NCBI RefSeq assembly: GCF_041381155.1
Contig: NC_091141.1
Location: 25,998,828-26,062,827 of the forward strand
DNA: 64,000 nt
Direction: 5' to 3'
Source: Argopecten irradians
Taxonomy: Eukaryota; Mollusca; Bivalvia; Pectinida; Pectinidae
The notes beneath the pieces were generated by a model. The model saw only the letters and a list, made by a program, of their open reading frames with translations. It searched no databases and was not told where the DNA came from. Position 1 is the stretch's first letter, and every line of letters begins with the position of its first letter. The translations under genes were made by a program, and so were the position numbers. Positions 11,201 to 23,053 of the stretch are shown one piece after another.

Positions 11201-12370
11201 GGCTTTGAAGTTGGGCGTCGCTCTCTCTGTAGTCTTCAAAGAAAATCTTTGCTGGTCTGTGATTGGTCAAATATTTTCCGCTGAGCTGCCTTCAATTTCA
11301 CTATGAGATAGTCCAGGGGTGTAGAGATCGTAAGTGATCGGAACCCCTGGAGTATCGAGGATGCCAAAAGGTTCACAAATGCAAAACATATATATTCTGT
11401 TTTTGGATATTACAGAGTTACCTCTGATAGGTATCCATGGTGATGTCATTATTTTGTGAGCGAAAAATAATGTTTTTTTCTGAAAAGTATCATGTTACAT
11501 ACGCTTGCAAACACATGACGTCACAATCAAACCTAGCTGCCAGGGCTGATAACTCTATAATATGCAAATACAGGATATACATATATACAAGCTACATGCT
11601 AATTGCCTGTTTTATAATTCTTAAAAATTACACTGATATAAGAGCGATTGGAATAGTTGTAGACATATGGTAGATATTTATATCATTTACATTGTATTTC
11701 AGTTGTACATCCAGGCACGTATGAGATGGAGACAGGCTGTCATCATACGCCCCTGGGTACAGTTGATACTTTTTCTCATGGCGTTATACACGTGTATCTC
11801 CCGAATCTTTGACTACAAGCATCATTGGAGCGACGTACTAGCTGGAGCAATCTGGGGAATTCTGGCCGCAGTTTTTGTGGTAAGTTCAAGTTTTAATTGT
11901 AATCCTTTAATGCTCCTTTAATATAATTAAACACAGTTTATCAAATATAAACTCAATACCACTTTGTTATGAACAATCTTAAAACAGGGGTTAAAAAGGC
12001 TGAAATATTTTAACAACTTCCTGTCAATAACTAAGAGCCCTAGAGACCTGATATTGGGCCTGTAGCATGCTAACATGCTACAATCTGTAAACAACTTACT
12101 GTTTATTTCTGTTTTACTATGTATTGTATTAACAGTCAGATAACCATTGAGACCCATTGGGCCTCTTGTTAAACTATATGCCAGTCAGTTTCAGGTCTGA
12201 TTTTCGTTTGGTTAAACATTATAGTTATTATGATATTTTATTTGACGCATTTTATAAAGGTGTTCTTTTTTACTTTATTTTAGGTGTTTAAAGTGTCAAG
12301 TTTGTTTCCACGATCCAGATATATCTGTTCACCTTCGGGATTTCATCATACGTTTACCACAAAACTGTGA
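8299..12370 (+). CDS. PLPP: Phospholipid phosphatase (PAP2/LPP family), 5' end uncertain
   Basis: Exons: 8299-8450, 9271-9611, 10637-10694, 11703-11879 and 12284-12370 (stop TGA 12368-12370); splice phases agree throughout. The product dephosphorylates lipid phosphates such as phosphatidate, LPA and S1P at the membrane surface and has six membrane helices in this family. All three catalytic motifs are present: C1 KYLLGRLRP in exon 2, C2 SFPSGHASFS in the 58-bp exon 3, and C3 SRIFDYKHHWSD in exon 4. The early block RGFYCNDESIGYPF is also typical. Exon 1 as listed starts at codon phase 1, where vertebrate PLPP1 has its exon 1/2 junction, so about 20 N-terminal residues are missing. Alternatively the frame is open upstream to ATG 8193, and that extension would itself encode a hydrophobic helix. 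An unusual Ser/Asp-rich insert (SSSSSSSADDHENHNSPEK) follows WLPKTTDEWK. The paralogue (PLPP1/2/3) is not resolved. Confidence 0.9.
8631..8794. mobile_element. MITE-like inverted repeat (TACCGTAATTGACCGC...)
   Basis: The terminal arms, left TACCGTAATTGACCGCAAAT and right ATTTGCGGTCGAATATGGTA, are imperfect complements over about 27 bp. Inner copies of CTTATTTGCGG also repeat. It lies in phosphatase intron 1 beside a Helitron-like fragment. Confidence 0.6.
8797..9185 (-). mobile_element. Fragment of the GACCTTGAATGAAGG array family, reverse orientation
   Basis: About two and a half degenerate units of the family at 2.9-4.9 kb occur here as their complement: GAGACCTGATATT, AAGGGCTACCAAGTTTGTTC, TGACCTTCATTCAAAGT and CTAAAATCTTTAAACAAC. 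It lies in phosphatase intron 1 and neither end is preserved. Confidence 0.55.
9830..10277 (+). mobile_element. Degenerate tandem-array element in phosphatase intron 2
   Basis: It starts near AGCTTACCTGGTCCAGACC and contains two diverged units with GCATCCTTATG(A/G)GGT, AAGCATTCAATA and GGGCAGATTTTGCTATTTC. The overall style matches bivalve Helitron-like array elements, but no clear 3' hairpin end was found. Confidence 0.4.
10278..10523 (+). repeat. Recent 123-bp tandem duplication
   Basis: Two nearly identical copies (10278-10400 and 10401-10523) both run from GAGCAACACAGGTCCTCTGG to ATATATAATAATTATTAAC. Each begins with a self-complementary AGGTCCTCTGGACCT block. It lies about 110 bp before the 58-bp PSGH exon. 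Confidence 0.7.
11047..11363. mobile_element. MITE family B, intact copy (CATCCTCGATACTCCAGGGG)
   Basis: The arms are about 60 bp of near-perfect inverted repeat: left CATCCTCGATACTCCAGGGG through CCCTGGACTATCTCAT, and the right arm is its complement. The core carries TGGCTTTGAAGTTGGGC and TCTCTCTGTAGTCTTCAAA. Related copies lie at about 13118-13400, 34539-34802 and 35755-35816 continued at 37260. It is in phosphatase intron 3. Confidence 0.75.
11393..11578. mobile_element. MITE family A copy (ATTACAGAGTTA arms)
   Basis: This roughly 185-bp inverted-repeat element has ends TATTCTGTTTTTGGATATTA and TAACTCTATAATATGCAAAT, with TTTTGTGAGCG and GCTTGCAAACACATGACGTC inside. Further copies lie at 33905-34088, 58548-58726 and 63136-63319, with a half copy near 35301-35419. 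It sits about 30 bp from the family B copy in the same intron. Confidence 0.65.
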
Positions 12371-13050
12371 CATCACTGCAACATGTGACTTCAAATTGAC
12401 ATTACATCAAAATATGAAGTTATATCAAACTCTAAAATGACATCAAAATCTTGCATCAAATTAACCTGAAATAACATCAAACTCTGGACATGAAAGCAAA
12501 ATCTAACACAACAAAAACAACAAAGTTAAAATATGACATCACATTTGACTCGGACATTACGTAAAAATTCTGACATCACAACAATCCTGACATTAACTCT
12601 TGACATAAAATCAAACCTACATATGTATATACTATAAACTAACATCACATTAAATCAGCTCACAGAATATCAAAACCTGATGTCAGAACAAACTGAGATT
12701 ACGCTATTGCCAGATCTAGACTTTAACTGAGAACAGACTTTGATATCACAACAAACCAAGACATCGCATCAAACTCTGACATTGTTGAAATCGATATAAA
12801 GACATCATATCACATCCATATTCCTTACATTTACGTGTTATTATATGGTTACTATACTGTTGTTATAGAAGAACGAAGGGTAGTTAATTAAGGAGGCTCA
12901 ACTGTAGATGTGATTGTTTATCATATGAGGGGTATATGTATCCTAGTTGTTATTTATTAGATTTTTTAATCGGATTAATTTTATGTTGTAAAATATTTTT
13001 ATGTTTAAGATATACATGTACATAATTATGTTGTAAATAATGTTGAATGC
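12371..13050 (+). other. PLPP: Probable 3' UTR of the phosphatase gene with TGACATCA-type repeats
   Basis: After the stop, about 430 bp consist of degenerate, roughly 20-30 bp repeats of TCTGACATCA(CA)AACAAA and CATCAAACTCTGACATT type. An AT-rich stretch follows. No clear AATAAA-type end was pinned down, so the UTR boundary is a guess. Confidence 0.4.
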
Positions 13051-13117
13051 ATTGAATCAATGTTATTTTTAATTTCTAAATACTTGTGTTTAAGTCAGTA
13101 TAAATGCATGTAATATA

Positions 13118-13400
13118 TCCTTGATGCACCAGGGCTTACTATCACTGTCATTATATTTGCCCCTGGATAATACATGTACATTGTAGCAAAACTGAAAGTA
13201 ACAAAAGACATAGATAATATGGTCCTTTGATGCACATAAAAAAATCAAATAACGGTAAACTGGTTGACTGTGTGGCTTTGAAGTTGGGCATTGCTTTTAA
13301 ATTTCCATGTAATCTTCAAATGCAATCTGTGCAGGTCTGTGGATATAACATCAGTGATAGTAACAGCTCAAAGTTTTATAGGATGATGGTTTTATCTACT
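13118..13400. mobile_element. MITE family B, diverged copy
   Basis: It shares with the copy at 11047 the left end (CCTTGATGCACCAGGGCTTACT against CCTCGATACTCCAGGGG), GGTCCTTTGATG(C/T)ACAT, and TGGCTTTGAAGTTGGGC. The right arm is not recognisable, so it is either truncated or strongly diverged. Confidence 0.5.
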
Positions 13401-14404
13401 CTGTCTCATGAGAACAACAATTGATTATGTAATTAGTTATATACTGTACTATAAACCAACTTGTTTTCTCGTTCAATTTACTTTTGCAAATTTCACAATT
13501 GACTGACATTGGTGAAAGTTAATTTCTATGAATTGTAATTAATATGACCTAGCTATAGATGATCCAACTAAGGTTACTTTAATAGACACAAAGTTACGTG
13601 TATAATACTTCTGAAACAGATTTAACCTTTTTTTTTTCAGTGATTTTTTTATGACATTTTACGAAACACCTTTATGAGGACCTCACAATAAATATCTTAA
13701 AATAGATAAAATTTTTCCTCTAAAACTTTGGTTTATTTTAAGTTTTACTGCAACTCTTATATCGTCTGTGAAATTGTTTTGAAACGGAAATTGCAAAATT
13801 TAATAGCACGAATAAAAGTTGGTTTATAATTGTCAGTTATGATCAACATCATACACATCCATAAAATGTCAGTAAGATTTATAGTGGGGGCGAGGGCACA
13901 GCCTGAGTATCGTTATATTTCTGGACATGTAGTTAAAAAAAAAACCAAGATGGCCACCACATTTACCATTTTGAATCAAAATCATCCCCAGTACCACTGG
14001 TGCCGTTTTCACATGAGCTGTCCTTTTAAATTTGGTACTCTTGCCAGACACACCATGGCTATGTGACCACTTTTGGTTTTAGTGAAACTTTTCCTTGCCA
14101 TCCGAATTATTAGGGTAACTCTTGTACTCTCTTTCACACAGAGCACTTATTGGATGAAATTAATTTAATTTAATAAGTAGGAAGTTTAATGGAAAAACTA
14201 TAGAAAGAAATGATAAAGGCCCACTACCTTTCCAAAATCACTTTTGATTTTTGAAATGAGAAAAACGATATTGATAATTTGCATACCGTTAATACTACAC
14301 TTATTATAACCTTCTGACCAAATGAATTAAAATAAATCAAATGTTAATTTTCATAACATGGGTCATCTTATGTTTCGCGCCATCGTCTTAACTACCACTC
14401 TTTT
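13401..14404. other. Non-coding stretch
   Basis: I see nothing with gene or repeat structure. Overlapping opposite-strand frames at 13830-14066 have no protein signature. Confidence 0.35.
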
Positions 14405-17400
14405 AACAAGAGGCCCAAGGGCCTTAACGGTCATCTGACTCATGGCACAAAACAACAGTCACAGTATAATGGAGTGGTTAACAATTAAAATAAGCAATAC
14501 AATGAACTCCTTTTTTGAATATGTAAGTTTCTGAAATAGGTAAAGGTCATTTGTTGAACAAACTTGGTAGCCCTTCATCCATATATGGTATTAACCCATT
14601 CAAGGATGAAGGAGGAGTCGGATTTCAAGCCAAATTTCAGCAAAGCTCCCATTTTGGACCCCTGACGTTCTATCCCCATGGGTCTTACCTTGTCCTTTAT
14701 AAAATATGTTCCCCCTTCTGAGCCCCACCCCTATGTCCCCTAGGGTCTGACCTAACTCGTTTATATTAAATATGATTGTCCTTCCCCAGTGATGTTTCAC
14801 ACAAAACATGGATGCATTAATCCACTCAAGGGTTAGGAAGGAGTAGGCTTTTAAAGCAAAATTTAATCAAAATTCCCCATTCTGAGCCCCGCCCCTCTGT
14901 CCCCAGGGGTCGGACCTAACTTGTTTATATAAAATATGACAGTCCTTCCTCTACGATCTTTTACACAAAATATGGATGAAATCCACTCAAGGGTTAAGGA
15001 GGAGTAGGATTTTAAAGCTAAAACAAGTACATGTACTCATTGTAATGGACACTAATACATAATCCCCCAAATGACCCTCTCCCTCCCCCTCCCCATCTCC
15101 ACCTGCGACAAATTAAGAATGCAGTTGCACAGTGTATGAACATTTTGAAAGAAATTTTGAGGTACTTTTACATTCAATGAATTGCAGACAAAAATTTGAA
15201 AACAGGAGGCTAGGAGGTTTGCCCAGCAAAAATCTTTCAAAATTTTTATCATACTGATAAGCATCCCTTTATAACCCTTTATACTAAATTTCATTGAAAT
15301 CAGAGACCGGAATATAAAAGCAGGAAGTAGGCCCAGTGGCCATCTTGGAATACCAAAATCTTTACCAAAATGTTTGCATGTTGTTCGCCATCCCTTAAAA
15401 CCTCTACAGACTAATTTTTGTTGAGATCAGAGACTGAAACCTGGAAACAGGAAGTGGGCTCACATGTCATCTTGGAATATAAAATCTTTATATAAAATAT
15501 GATTGTCCTTCCCTAATGATGTTTTTCGCCAAATATGGATAAAATCCTCTCAAAGTTGAGCAGGAGTAAGATTTTAAAGCTAAAATTAAGAAAATTTGCC
15601 CTTTTGGGGCCCCACACCTCAGCCCCTAGGGGTCGGACCTTTCTCATTTATATAAAAAAATAATTGTCCTTCCCCAATGATGTTTCACACCAAATATGGA
15701 TGAAATCCATATAAGGATGAAGGAGGAATAGGATTTTAAAGCTTAAATTAAGAAAATTTGCCCTTTTGGAGCCCCGCCCCGCTGACCCTAGGGGTCAGAC
15801 CAGGTTCATTTATATAAAATATGATTGTCTTTCCCAAATGATGTTTCATACCAAATATGGATGAAATCCATCTAAGGATGAAGGAGGAGTAGGATTTTAA
15901 AGCTTAAATTAAGAAAATTTACCCTTTTGGGGCCCCGCCCCTCTGACCCTAGGGGTGGGACCTATCCCATTTATATAAAATATGATTATACTTCTCATAT
16001 GATGTTTTAAACCTAATATGGATGAAATCCATCCAAGGATGAAGGAGGAATAGGATTTTAAAGTTTAAATTAAGAAAATTTGCCCTTTTGGGGCCCCGCC
16101 CCTCTGACCCTAGGGGTCAGACCAGGTTCATTTATATAAAATATGATTGTCTTTCCCAAATGATGTTTCATACCAAATATGGATGAAATCCATCTAAGGA
16201 TGAAGGAGGAGTAGGATTTTAAAGCTTAAATTAAGAAAATTTACCCTTTTGGGGCCCCGCCCCTCTGACCCTAGGGGTGGGACCTATCCCATTTATATAA
16301 AATATGATTATACTTCTCATATGATGTTTTAAACCTAATATGGATGAAATCCATCCAAGGATGAAGGAGGAATAGGATTTTAAAGTTTAAATTAAGAAAA
16401 TTTGCCCTTTTGGGGCCCCGCCCCTCAACCCCTAGGGGTCGGACCTATCCCATTTATATAAAATATGATTATACTTCTCATATGATGTTTTAAACCTAAT
16501 ATGGATGAAATCCATCCAAGGATGAAGGAGGAATAGGATTTTAAAGTTTAAATTAAGAAAATTTGCCCTTTTGGGGCCCCGCCCCTCAACCCCTAGGGGT
16601 CGGACCAAGCTCATTTATATAAAATATGATTGTCTTTCCCCAATAATGTTTCACACCAAATATGGATGAAATCCATCCAAGGATGAAGGAGGAGTAAGAT
16701 TTTAAAGCTAAAATTAAGAAAATTTGCCCTTTTGGGGCCCCGCCCCTCTGACCCTAGGGGTCGGACCAGGCTCATTTATATAAAATATGATTGTCCTTCC
16801 CTAATGATGTTTCATACTAAATATGGATGAAATCAACCCAAGGATGAAGGAGGAGTAGGATTTTAAAGCTTAAAATAAGAAAATTTGCCCTTTTGGGGCC
16901 CCGCCCCTCAACCCCTAGGGGTCGGACCAAGCTCATTTATATAAAATATGATTGTCTTTCCCCAATAATGTTTCACACCAAATATGGAAGAAATCCATCC
17001 AAGGATGAAGGAGGAGTAGGATTTTAAAGCTTAAAATAAGAAAATTTGCCCTTTTGGGCCCTGCCCCTCTGACCCTAGGGGTCGGACCAGGCTCATTTAT
17101 AAAAAATATGACTGTCCTTCCCTAATGATGTTTCACACCAAATATGGATGATATCAACCCAAGGATGAAGGAGGAGTAGGATTTTAAAGCTTAAAATAAG
17201 AAAATTTGCCCTTTTGGGGCCCCACCCCTCAGACCCTAGGGGTCGGACCAAGCTCATTTATATAAAATATGATTGTCTTTCCCCAATAATGTTTCACACC
17301 AAATATGGAAGAAATCCATCCAAGGATGAAGGAGGAGTAGGATTTTAAAGCTTAAAATAAGAAAATTTGCCCTTTTGGGCCCTGCCCCTCTGACCCTAGG

Positions 17401-17759
17401 GGTCGGACCAGGCTCATTTATAAAAAATATGACTGTCCTTCCCTAATGAAGTTTCACACCAAATATGGATGATATCAACCCAAGGATGAAGGAGGAGTAG
17501 GATTTTTAAGCTTAAAATAAGAAAATTTGCCCTTTTGGGGCCCCACCCCTCAGCCCCTAGGGGTCGGACCAGGCTCATTTATATAAAATATGATTGTCCT
17601 TCCCCAATGATGTTTCAAACCAAATATGGATGAAATCCATCAAAGGATGAAGGAGGAGTAGGCTTTTGTATAAATAGTCTTACGCACGACGCACGGCACA
17701 CGACGACGGACGAAACATGATGACAATAGGTCATCCTGACCTTCGGTCAGATGACCTAA
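14405..17759 (+). mobile_element. Helitron-like tandem-array element, about 3.35 kb, ends present
   Basis: The left end reads AAGAGGCCCAAGGGCC followed by GGTCATCTGAC. The right end is a CACGACGACGGACG stretch, GACAATAGG and the hairpin GGTCATCCTGACC-TTC-GGTCAGATGACC (17729-17756), followed by CTAA and T. A 3' hairpin with CTRR is a Helitron hallmark. The body is an array of about 160-161 bp units, each with GGATGAAGGAGGAGTAGGAT, CCCTTTTGGGGCCCCGCCCC, CTAGGGGTCGGACC and CATTTATATAAAATATGATT. Two-unit blocks (about 320 bp) are repeated almost exactly, pointing to recent array growth. A different, older repeat segment occupies about 15010-15500. No transposase or helicase is encoded. Confidence 0.75.
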
Positions 17760-19170
17760 TAATAGTTAACTACAATGTGTATATATCCCGCCGTCATCCT
17801 AATTACTATACGTAAGTTGACTACCACTGTGCCAGACGTTAACAGCTGTTAACATAGATTATACAGGAAGACTTTGTTTGGTATAACATAATCTTGGGCC
17901 ATCTATATATATTTTCTTGTGTTATTTTTGCTTTTAAGAAAGGTTTCGGAAAGGTAGTGCATATGGGTCTTTAAAAGTGGTCTCTTTTCACAGATGACCC
18001 TTCAAAACAAGTGGAATTATACAGAGGTTTAATTGTAACACTGATTATCATTTTCATGCATATACACAGTCACTTTCAGTCAGGATCAGTAACTTTAAGG
18101 GTCAGCCGTTCCTTAGGACCAGATGGGGAAAAATCCTTAAGGATTGAGGTGTTCGTAAGAAAGAAATGAAAACCTGTGATTGTAATAACTCATCTTTTTA
18201 CACATACATATACCAGATTAATTTATATCAAAAATAGCATAATGCGTATACATAAGTAACTTTTTAAGCTAGTATCAATAAAATGATATCTTACTTGCCA
18301 TAATAATTTATTGACCTGTTTCATGGAAATTGTATTTTACATTTGTTGATGATATGAGATTACAAGAATTGTTGGTATCATTTGTAATCTTCATGCATCA
18401 TCTAGAGAGATTTTAATTTTAATTGTTGAGGGCTTTCTGAAAACAATTTTTTCATTAAAAACCCTTCTATTTTACCTCATAATCAATACTTGCAATAGTT
18501 TTAATTAATGAGCATGAGTGTCCCAATTTTTGTCTTCGATTATATATATTACTTTTTTATGCATTCTTTGATAATTTACAAAGCAATCACCTTGTATTGG
18601 CTTTTAAGAAATGTAAAGCAAATATAATGACTTATAAATCATTTTTGTGTTTGAAAGGCCTATACACAAGCATCAGACATGTTTCGATTGTTTCATTTTG
18701 TAAACATATATTTGTTACTGTTTTTTTTAACTATAGGAGATTAATATAATGGTGATACAGGTCCTGGAGACCTCTTGTTAATAATAACATGGAGATTAAA
18801 AATATTCCACAAAAATGAAATATAGTGTGTTTGTTGTTCGAAACATGTTCTAATCATTAATTTTAAAATCTTGATAACAACAAGAGATCCCAGAGGGATC
18901 ATGGTGCCTACCAAAGAATGATTTATCACATATAATTGTAATTGGCCTGTCCAGCCATGTCATAAACATCATAATACACATGACATTGTGTAATACAATG
19001 TAACACTATCATGACGTCACATGTAGTTTTTACGTCATAATATATATATGACGTCGCATGATTGTTTCAGTAGACGGAAACATCATATCCTAGCCGGATT
19101 TCTACTGTTTTATATAAATATGAAATTTAAAGTTTTGCTTATATTTCTATTCATAAAAGTTATTTGATAA
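17760..19170. other. Non-coding stretch with small repeat fragments
   Basis: No gene was seen. Near 18750-18775 and 18883-18925 lie short element ends (ACAGGTCCTGGAGACCTCTTG and AGAGATCCCAGAGGGATCAT). The second is the inverted partner of a piece at about 8595-8622 in phosphatase intron 1. Confidence 0.4.
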
Positions 19171-19323
19171 ATAGAATCTTACACTCGTGACACTATGTGA
19201 TTTGAAATTTATCAAACTCGTTAAATAATATATGCCACTCGCCTAAAGGCTTGTGGCATATTAAATTATTGAACTCGTTTGATAAATTTCATATCACCAA
19301 GTCACTCATGTAAGATCCTCTAT
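19171..19323. repeat. Near-perfect 153-bp palindrome
   Basis: The left arm (ATAGAATCTTACACTCGTGA, TTTATCAAACTCG, TATGCCACTCG) is mirrored by the right arm (CTTGTGGCATA, CGAGT-type and TTGATAAATTTC blocks, CATGTAAGATCCTCTAT). They are joined at GCCTAAAGGC near 19240 with almost no loop. It is best read as a short foldback transposon. Confidence 0.7.
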
Positions 19324-19469
19324 TTCTTTCATACCTACAAGTAATACTGGCTGGTCTAGGGCACTTACACTCATGTCGCCTGAGGCTGTATTGCATGGCT
19401 GTAAGTCAACAAAATCTTATTTCCTCGGTAAAATTTTAACATTTTTTTTCACAAAATTGATCTTGTTGG

Positions 19470-20955
19470 TCATCTTGTTGATCGATCAGTAACAAAATGC
19501 AAAATGCACAACTAAAATTTGAGACAGATCCGTTTAGTACTATCTGAGAATAGCGATGACAAACTTTAACACAAAGGTGATTGGAATAGCCCACCATGGT
19601 GGCTAAAAATTGTAGTAAAAAGTAAAACCTATCTGATTAAATCTACATGTGTACTGGTAAATTGACATTGAGTATCAATCTTCCATCATTTCCAGACAAC
19701 CTTTAGATCAATGTGTACTTACGCTGCCCAGTTGTTTGTCTAATTAAAGTGACTGGGTACATACACATCATACTAATCTATCAAAATGTCACATAAAATT
19801 TTCAACAAATTATATGAAACTGAAAATATATATTTTTAATTTATAAAAAAACAAGGTTGTCCTATGATCAACATTTGAAACCATGAAACATTTGTATATA
19901 TTTACATACTAGAAACATTTGGTGGAAAATATGCTATGGTGACACAATTATAATACAGTATAACTTAAAGATGCTCCATCGCTGACAAATAGTATTTTTT
20001 CACTATCAAAAACAGAAGCAGACCATTTAGTATTTTTCTTCAGTTTACAAAAGTTACTTACTTTACAAAATTACCACGTAACGTTTGCACCCTGGCTGCT
20101 AATCTTACCTTCAAGTACTGATTGGCCCAAAGGGCAATAAGGCAGAATTGGTTTGTAATGACCAACATGTTCTGAATACAGGTTAATTGAGACAGAATCC
20201 CTTAATATATTAACTTTCTAAATCCCCTATTGGGGCCCCCACAGAAACTGCCCTTCAGCTGTCAGATTCCAAGATTTATTCTTGTTCTGTTTCCCCTTCC
20301 CCCAAGGGTTGTTTATCGCCAAATTTAACACAATGCAAAATAGCAAAACTAAATTTTGAGGACAGATCCTCTATTTCCCCTATTGGGTACTGCCAATCTG
20401 GGGGATTAGCGCAGAGACAAAATTTATACACAAAGGTGATTCCCCTTCCCCCACCATGTTTTTATGGCCAAATTTGTAGTACAAAAATTAAGAAACTCTA
20501 TCTAGTGATTAAAAATCTACATGTGTACTGGTAAATTGACATTGAGTATCAGGATCTTCCATCATTTCCAGACAGAACCTTTAGATCAATGTGTACTTAT
20601 TACGCTGCCCAGTTGTTTGTCTAATTAAAGTGACTGGGTACATACACATCATACTAATCTATCAAAATGTCACATAAAATTTTCAACAAATTATATGAAA
20701 CTGAAAATATATATTTTTAATTTATAAAAAAACAAGGTTGTCCTATGATCAACATTTGAAACCATGAAACACTTGTATATATTTACATACTAGAACATTT
20801 GGTGGAAAATATGCTATGGTGACACAATTATAATACAGTATAACTTAAAGATGCTCCATCGCTGACAAATGGTATTTTTTCACTATCAAAAACAGAAGCA
20901 GACCATTTAGTATTTTTCTTCAGTTACAAAAGTTACTTACTTTACACCATTACCA
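19470..20955 (+). repeat. Mosaic direct duplication, offset about 870 bp
   Basis: About 600 bp at 19470-20080 recurs at roughly 20325-20955. The identical middle runs from AATCTACATGTGTACTGG (19640 and 20514) past GATGCTCCATCGCTGACAAA. Copy 2 differs by scattered short insertions and by Helitron-like array sequence (CCCCTATTGGG, CCCCTTCCCCCA) mixed into its first part. It may be a real duplication or a merge of two haplotypes in the assembly. Confidence 0.6.
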
Positions 20956-20993
20956 CATTTGAAGAGTTTGAGCTTCTAATTTTACTTCAAGTA

Positions 20994-23053
20994 CAAGAGG
21001 CCCAGAGGGCATGTAACGCTCACCTGGTTTGTAATGCCAAGTAATGTTCTGAATACAGGTTCATTGTTTCTTTTCTGAAGGAATTTTAATATTAACCTCT
21101 AAATCCCCTATTGGGCCCCACCCCTCCTGCCCCCAGGGGGTCAGAGCCAAAATTTATACAAGTTCTGTTCCCCTTCCCCCAAGGATGTTTGTGGCCAAAT
21201 TTGGTCACAATCCAAGCAAAACTCTATGACTAGTAGCGATTTATAGGATTTACCTCTATTTCCCCTATTGGGCCCCACCCGTCCTGCCCTCGGGGGGGGG
21301 GGCAGAGTCAAAATTTATACAAGTTCTGTTCCCCTTCCCCCAAAGATGTTTTATGGCCAAATTTGGTTACAATCCATGCAGAACTCTATGACTAGTAGCG
21401 ATTTAAAGGATTTACCTCTATTTCCCCTATTGGGCCCCGCCCCTCCTGCCCCCGGGGGGTCAGAGCCAAAATTTATACAAGTTCTGTTCCCCTTCCCCAA
21501 AGGATGCTTGTGGCCAAATTTGGTTACATTCCATTCAGAACTCTATGACTAGTAGCGATTTAAAGGATTTACCTCTATTACCCCTATTGGGCCCCGCCCC
21601 TCCTGCCCCCGGGGGATCAGAGCCAAAATTTATACAAGTTCTGTTCCCCTTCCCCCAAGGATGTTTGTGGCCAAATTTGGTTACAATTCATGTAGAGCTC
21701 TAGGACAAATAGAGATTTAAAGGATTTACCTCTATTTCCCCTATTGGGCCCCGCCCCTCCTGCCCCCGGGGGGTCAGAGCCAAAATTTATACAAGGTCTG
21801 TTCCCCCTCCCCCAAGGATGTTTGTGGCCAAATTTGGTTACATTCCATTCAGAACTCTATGACTAGTAGCGATTTAAAGGATTTACCTCTATTACCCCTA
21901 TTGGGCCCCGCCCCTCCTGCCCCCGGGGGACCAGAGCCAAAATTTATACAAGTTCTGTTCCCCTTCCCCCAAGGATGTTTGTGGCCAAATTTGGTTACAT
22001 TCCATTCAGAACTCTATGACTAGTAGCGATTTAAAGGATTTACCTCTATTTCCCCTACTCGGCCCCGCCCCTCCTGCCCCGGGGGATCTGAGCCAAAATT
22101 TATACAAGTTCTGTTCCCCTTCCCCCAAGGATGTTTGTGGCCAAATTTAGTTACATTCCATTCAGATCTCTATGACTAGTAGCGATTTAAAGGATTTACC
22201 TCTATTTCCCCTATTGGGCCCCGCCCCTCCTGCCCCCGGAGGACCAGAGCCAAAATTTATACAAGTTCTGTTCCCCTTACCCCAAGGATGTTTGTGGCCA
22301 AATTTGGTTACAATTCATGTAGAACTCTATGACTAGTAGCGATTTAAAGGATTTACCTCTATTTCCCCTATTGGGCCCCGCCCCTCCTGCCCCCGGGGGT
22401 CAGAGCCAAAATTTATACAAGTTCTGTTCCCCTTCCCCAAAGGATGTTTGTGGCCAAATTTGGTTACATTCCATTCAGAGCTCTATGACAAGTAGCGATT
22501 TAAAGGATTTACCTCTATTACCCCTATTGGGCCCCGCCCCTCCTGCCCCCTGGGGGTCAGAGCCAAAATTTATACAAGTTCTGTTCCCCTTCCCCCAAGG
22601 ATGTTTGTGGCCAAATTTGGTTACATTCCATGCAGAACTCTATGACTAGTAGCGATTTAAAGGATTTACCTCTATTTCCCCTATTGGGCCCCGCCCCTCC
22701 TGCCCCCGGGGGACCAGAGCCAAAATTTATACAAGTTCTGTTCCCCTTCCCCAAAGGATGTTTGTGGCCAAATTTGGTTACATTCCATTCAGAGCTCTAT
22801 GACAAGTAGCGATTTAAAGGATTTACCTCTATTACCCCTATTGGGCCCCGCCCCTCCTGCCCCCAGGGGGTCAGAGCCAAAATTTATACAAGTTCTGTTC
22901 CCCTTCCCCCAAGGATGTTTGTGGCCAAATTTGGTTACAATCCATGCAGAACTCTATGACTAGTAGCGATTTAAAGGAAATGTTGACAGACGGACGGACG
23001 ACGGACGCTGCGCCATGACATAGCTCACCGGCCCTTCGGGCCAGGTGAGCTAA
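20994..23053 (+). mobile_element. Helitron-like tandem-array element, about 2.06 kb, ends present
   Basis: The left end is CAAGAGGCCCAGAGGGC followed by CGCTCACCTGGTTTGTAATG. The right end is GACGGACGGACGACGGACG, then the hairpin AGCTCACCGGCCC-TTC-GGGCCAGGTGAGCT (23022-23051) and CTAA (23050-23053). The body has about a dozen units of roughly 158-160 bp with TTATACAAGTTCTGTTCCCC, GATGTTTGTGGCCAAATTTG, GACTAGTAGCGATTTAAAGG and GGGCCCCGCCCCTCCTGCCC. Truncated relatives lie at 20100-20490 and in both halves of the 31.3-33.3 kb duplication. Open frames in the array are repeat translations, not genes. Confidence 0.8.
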
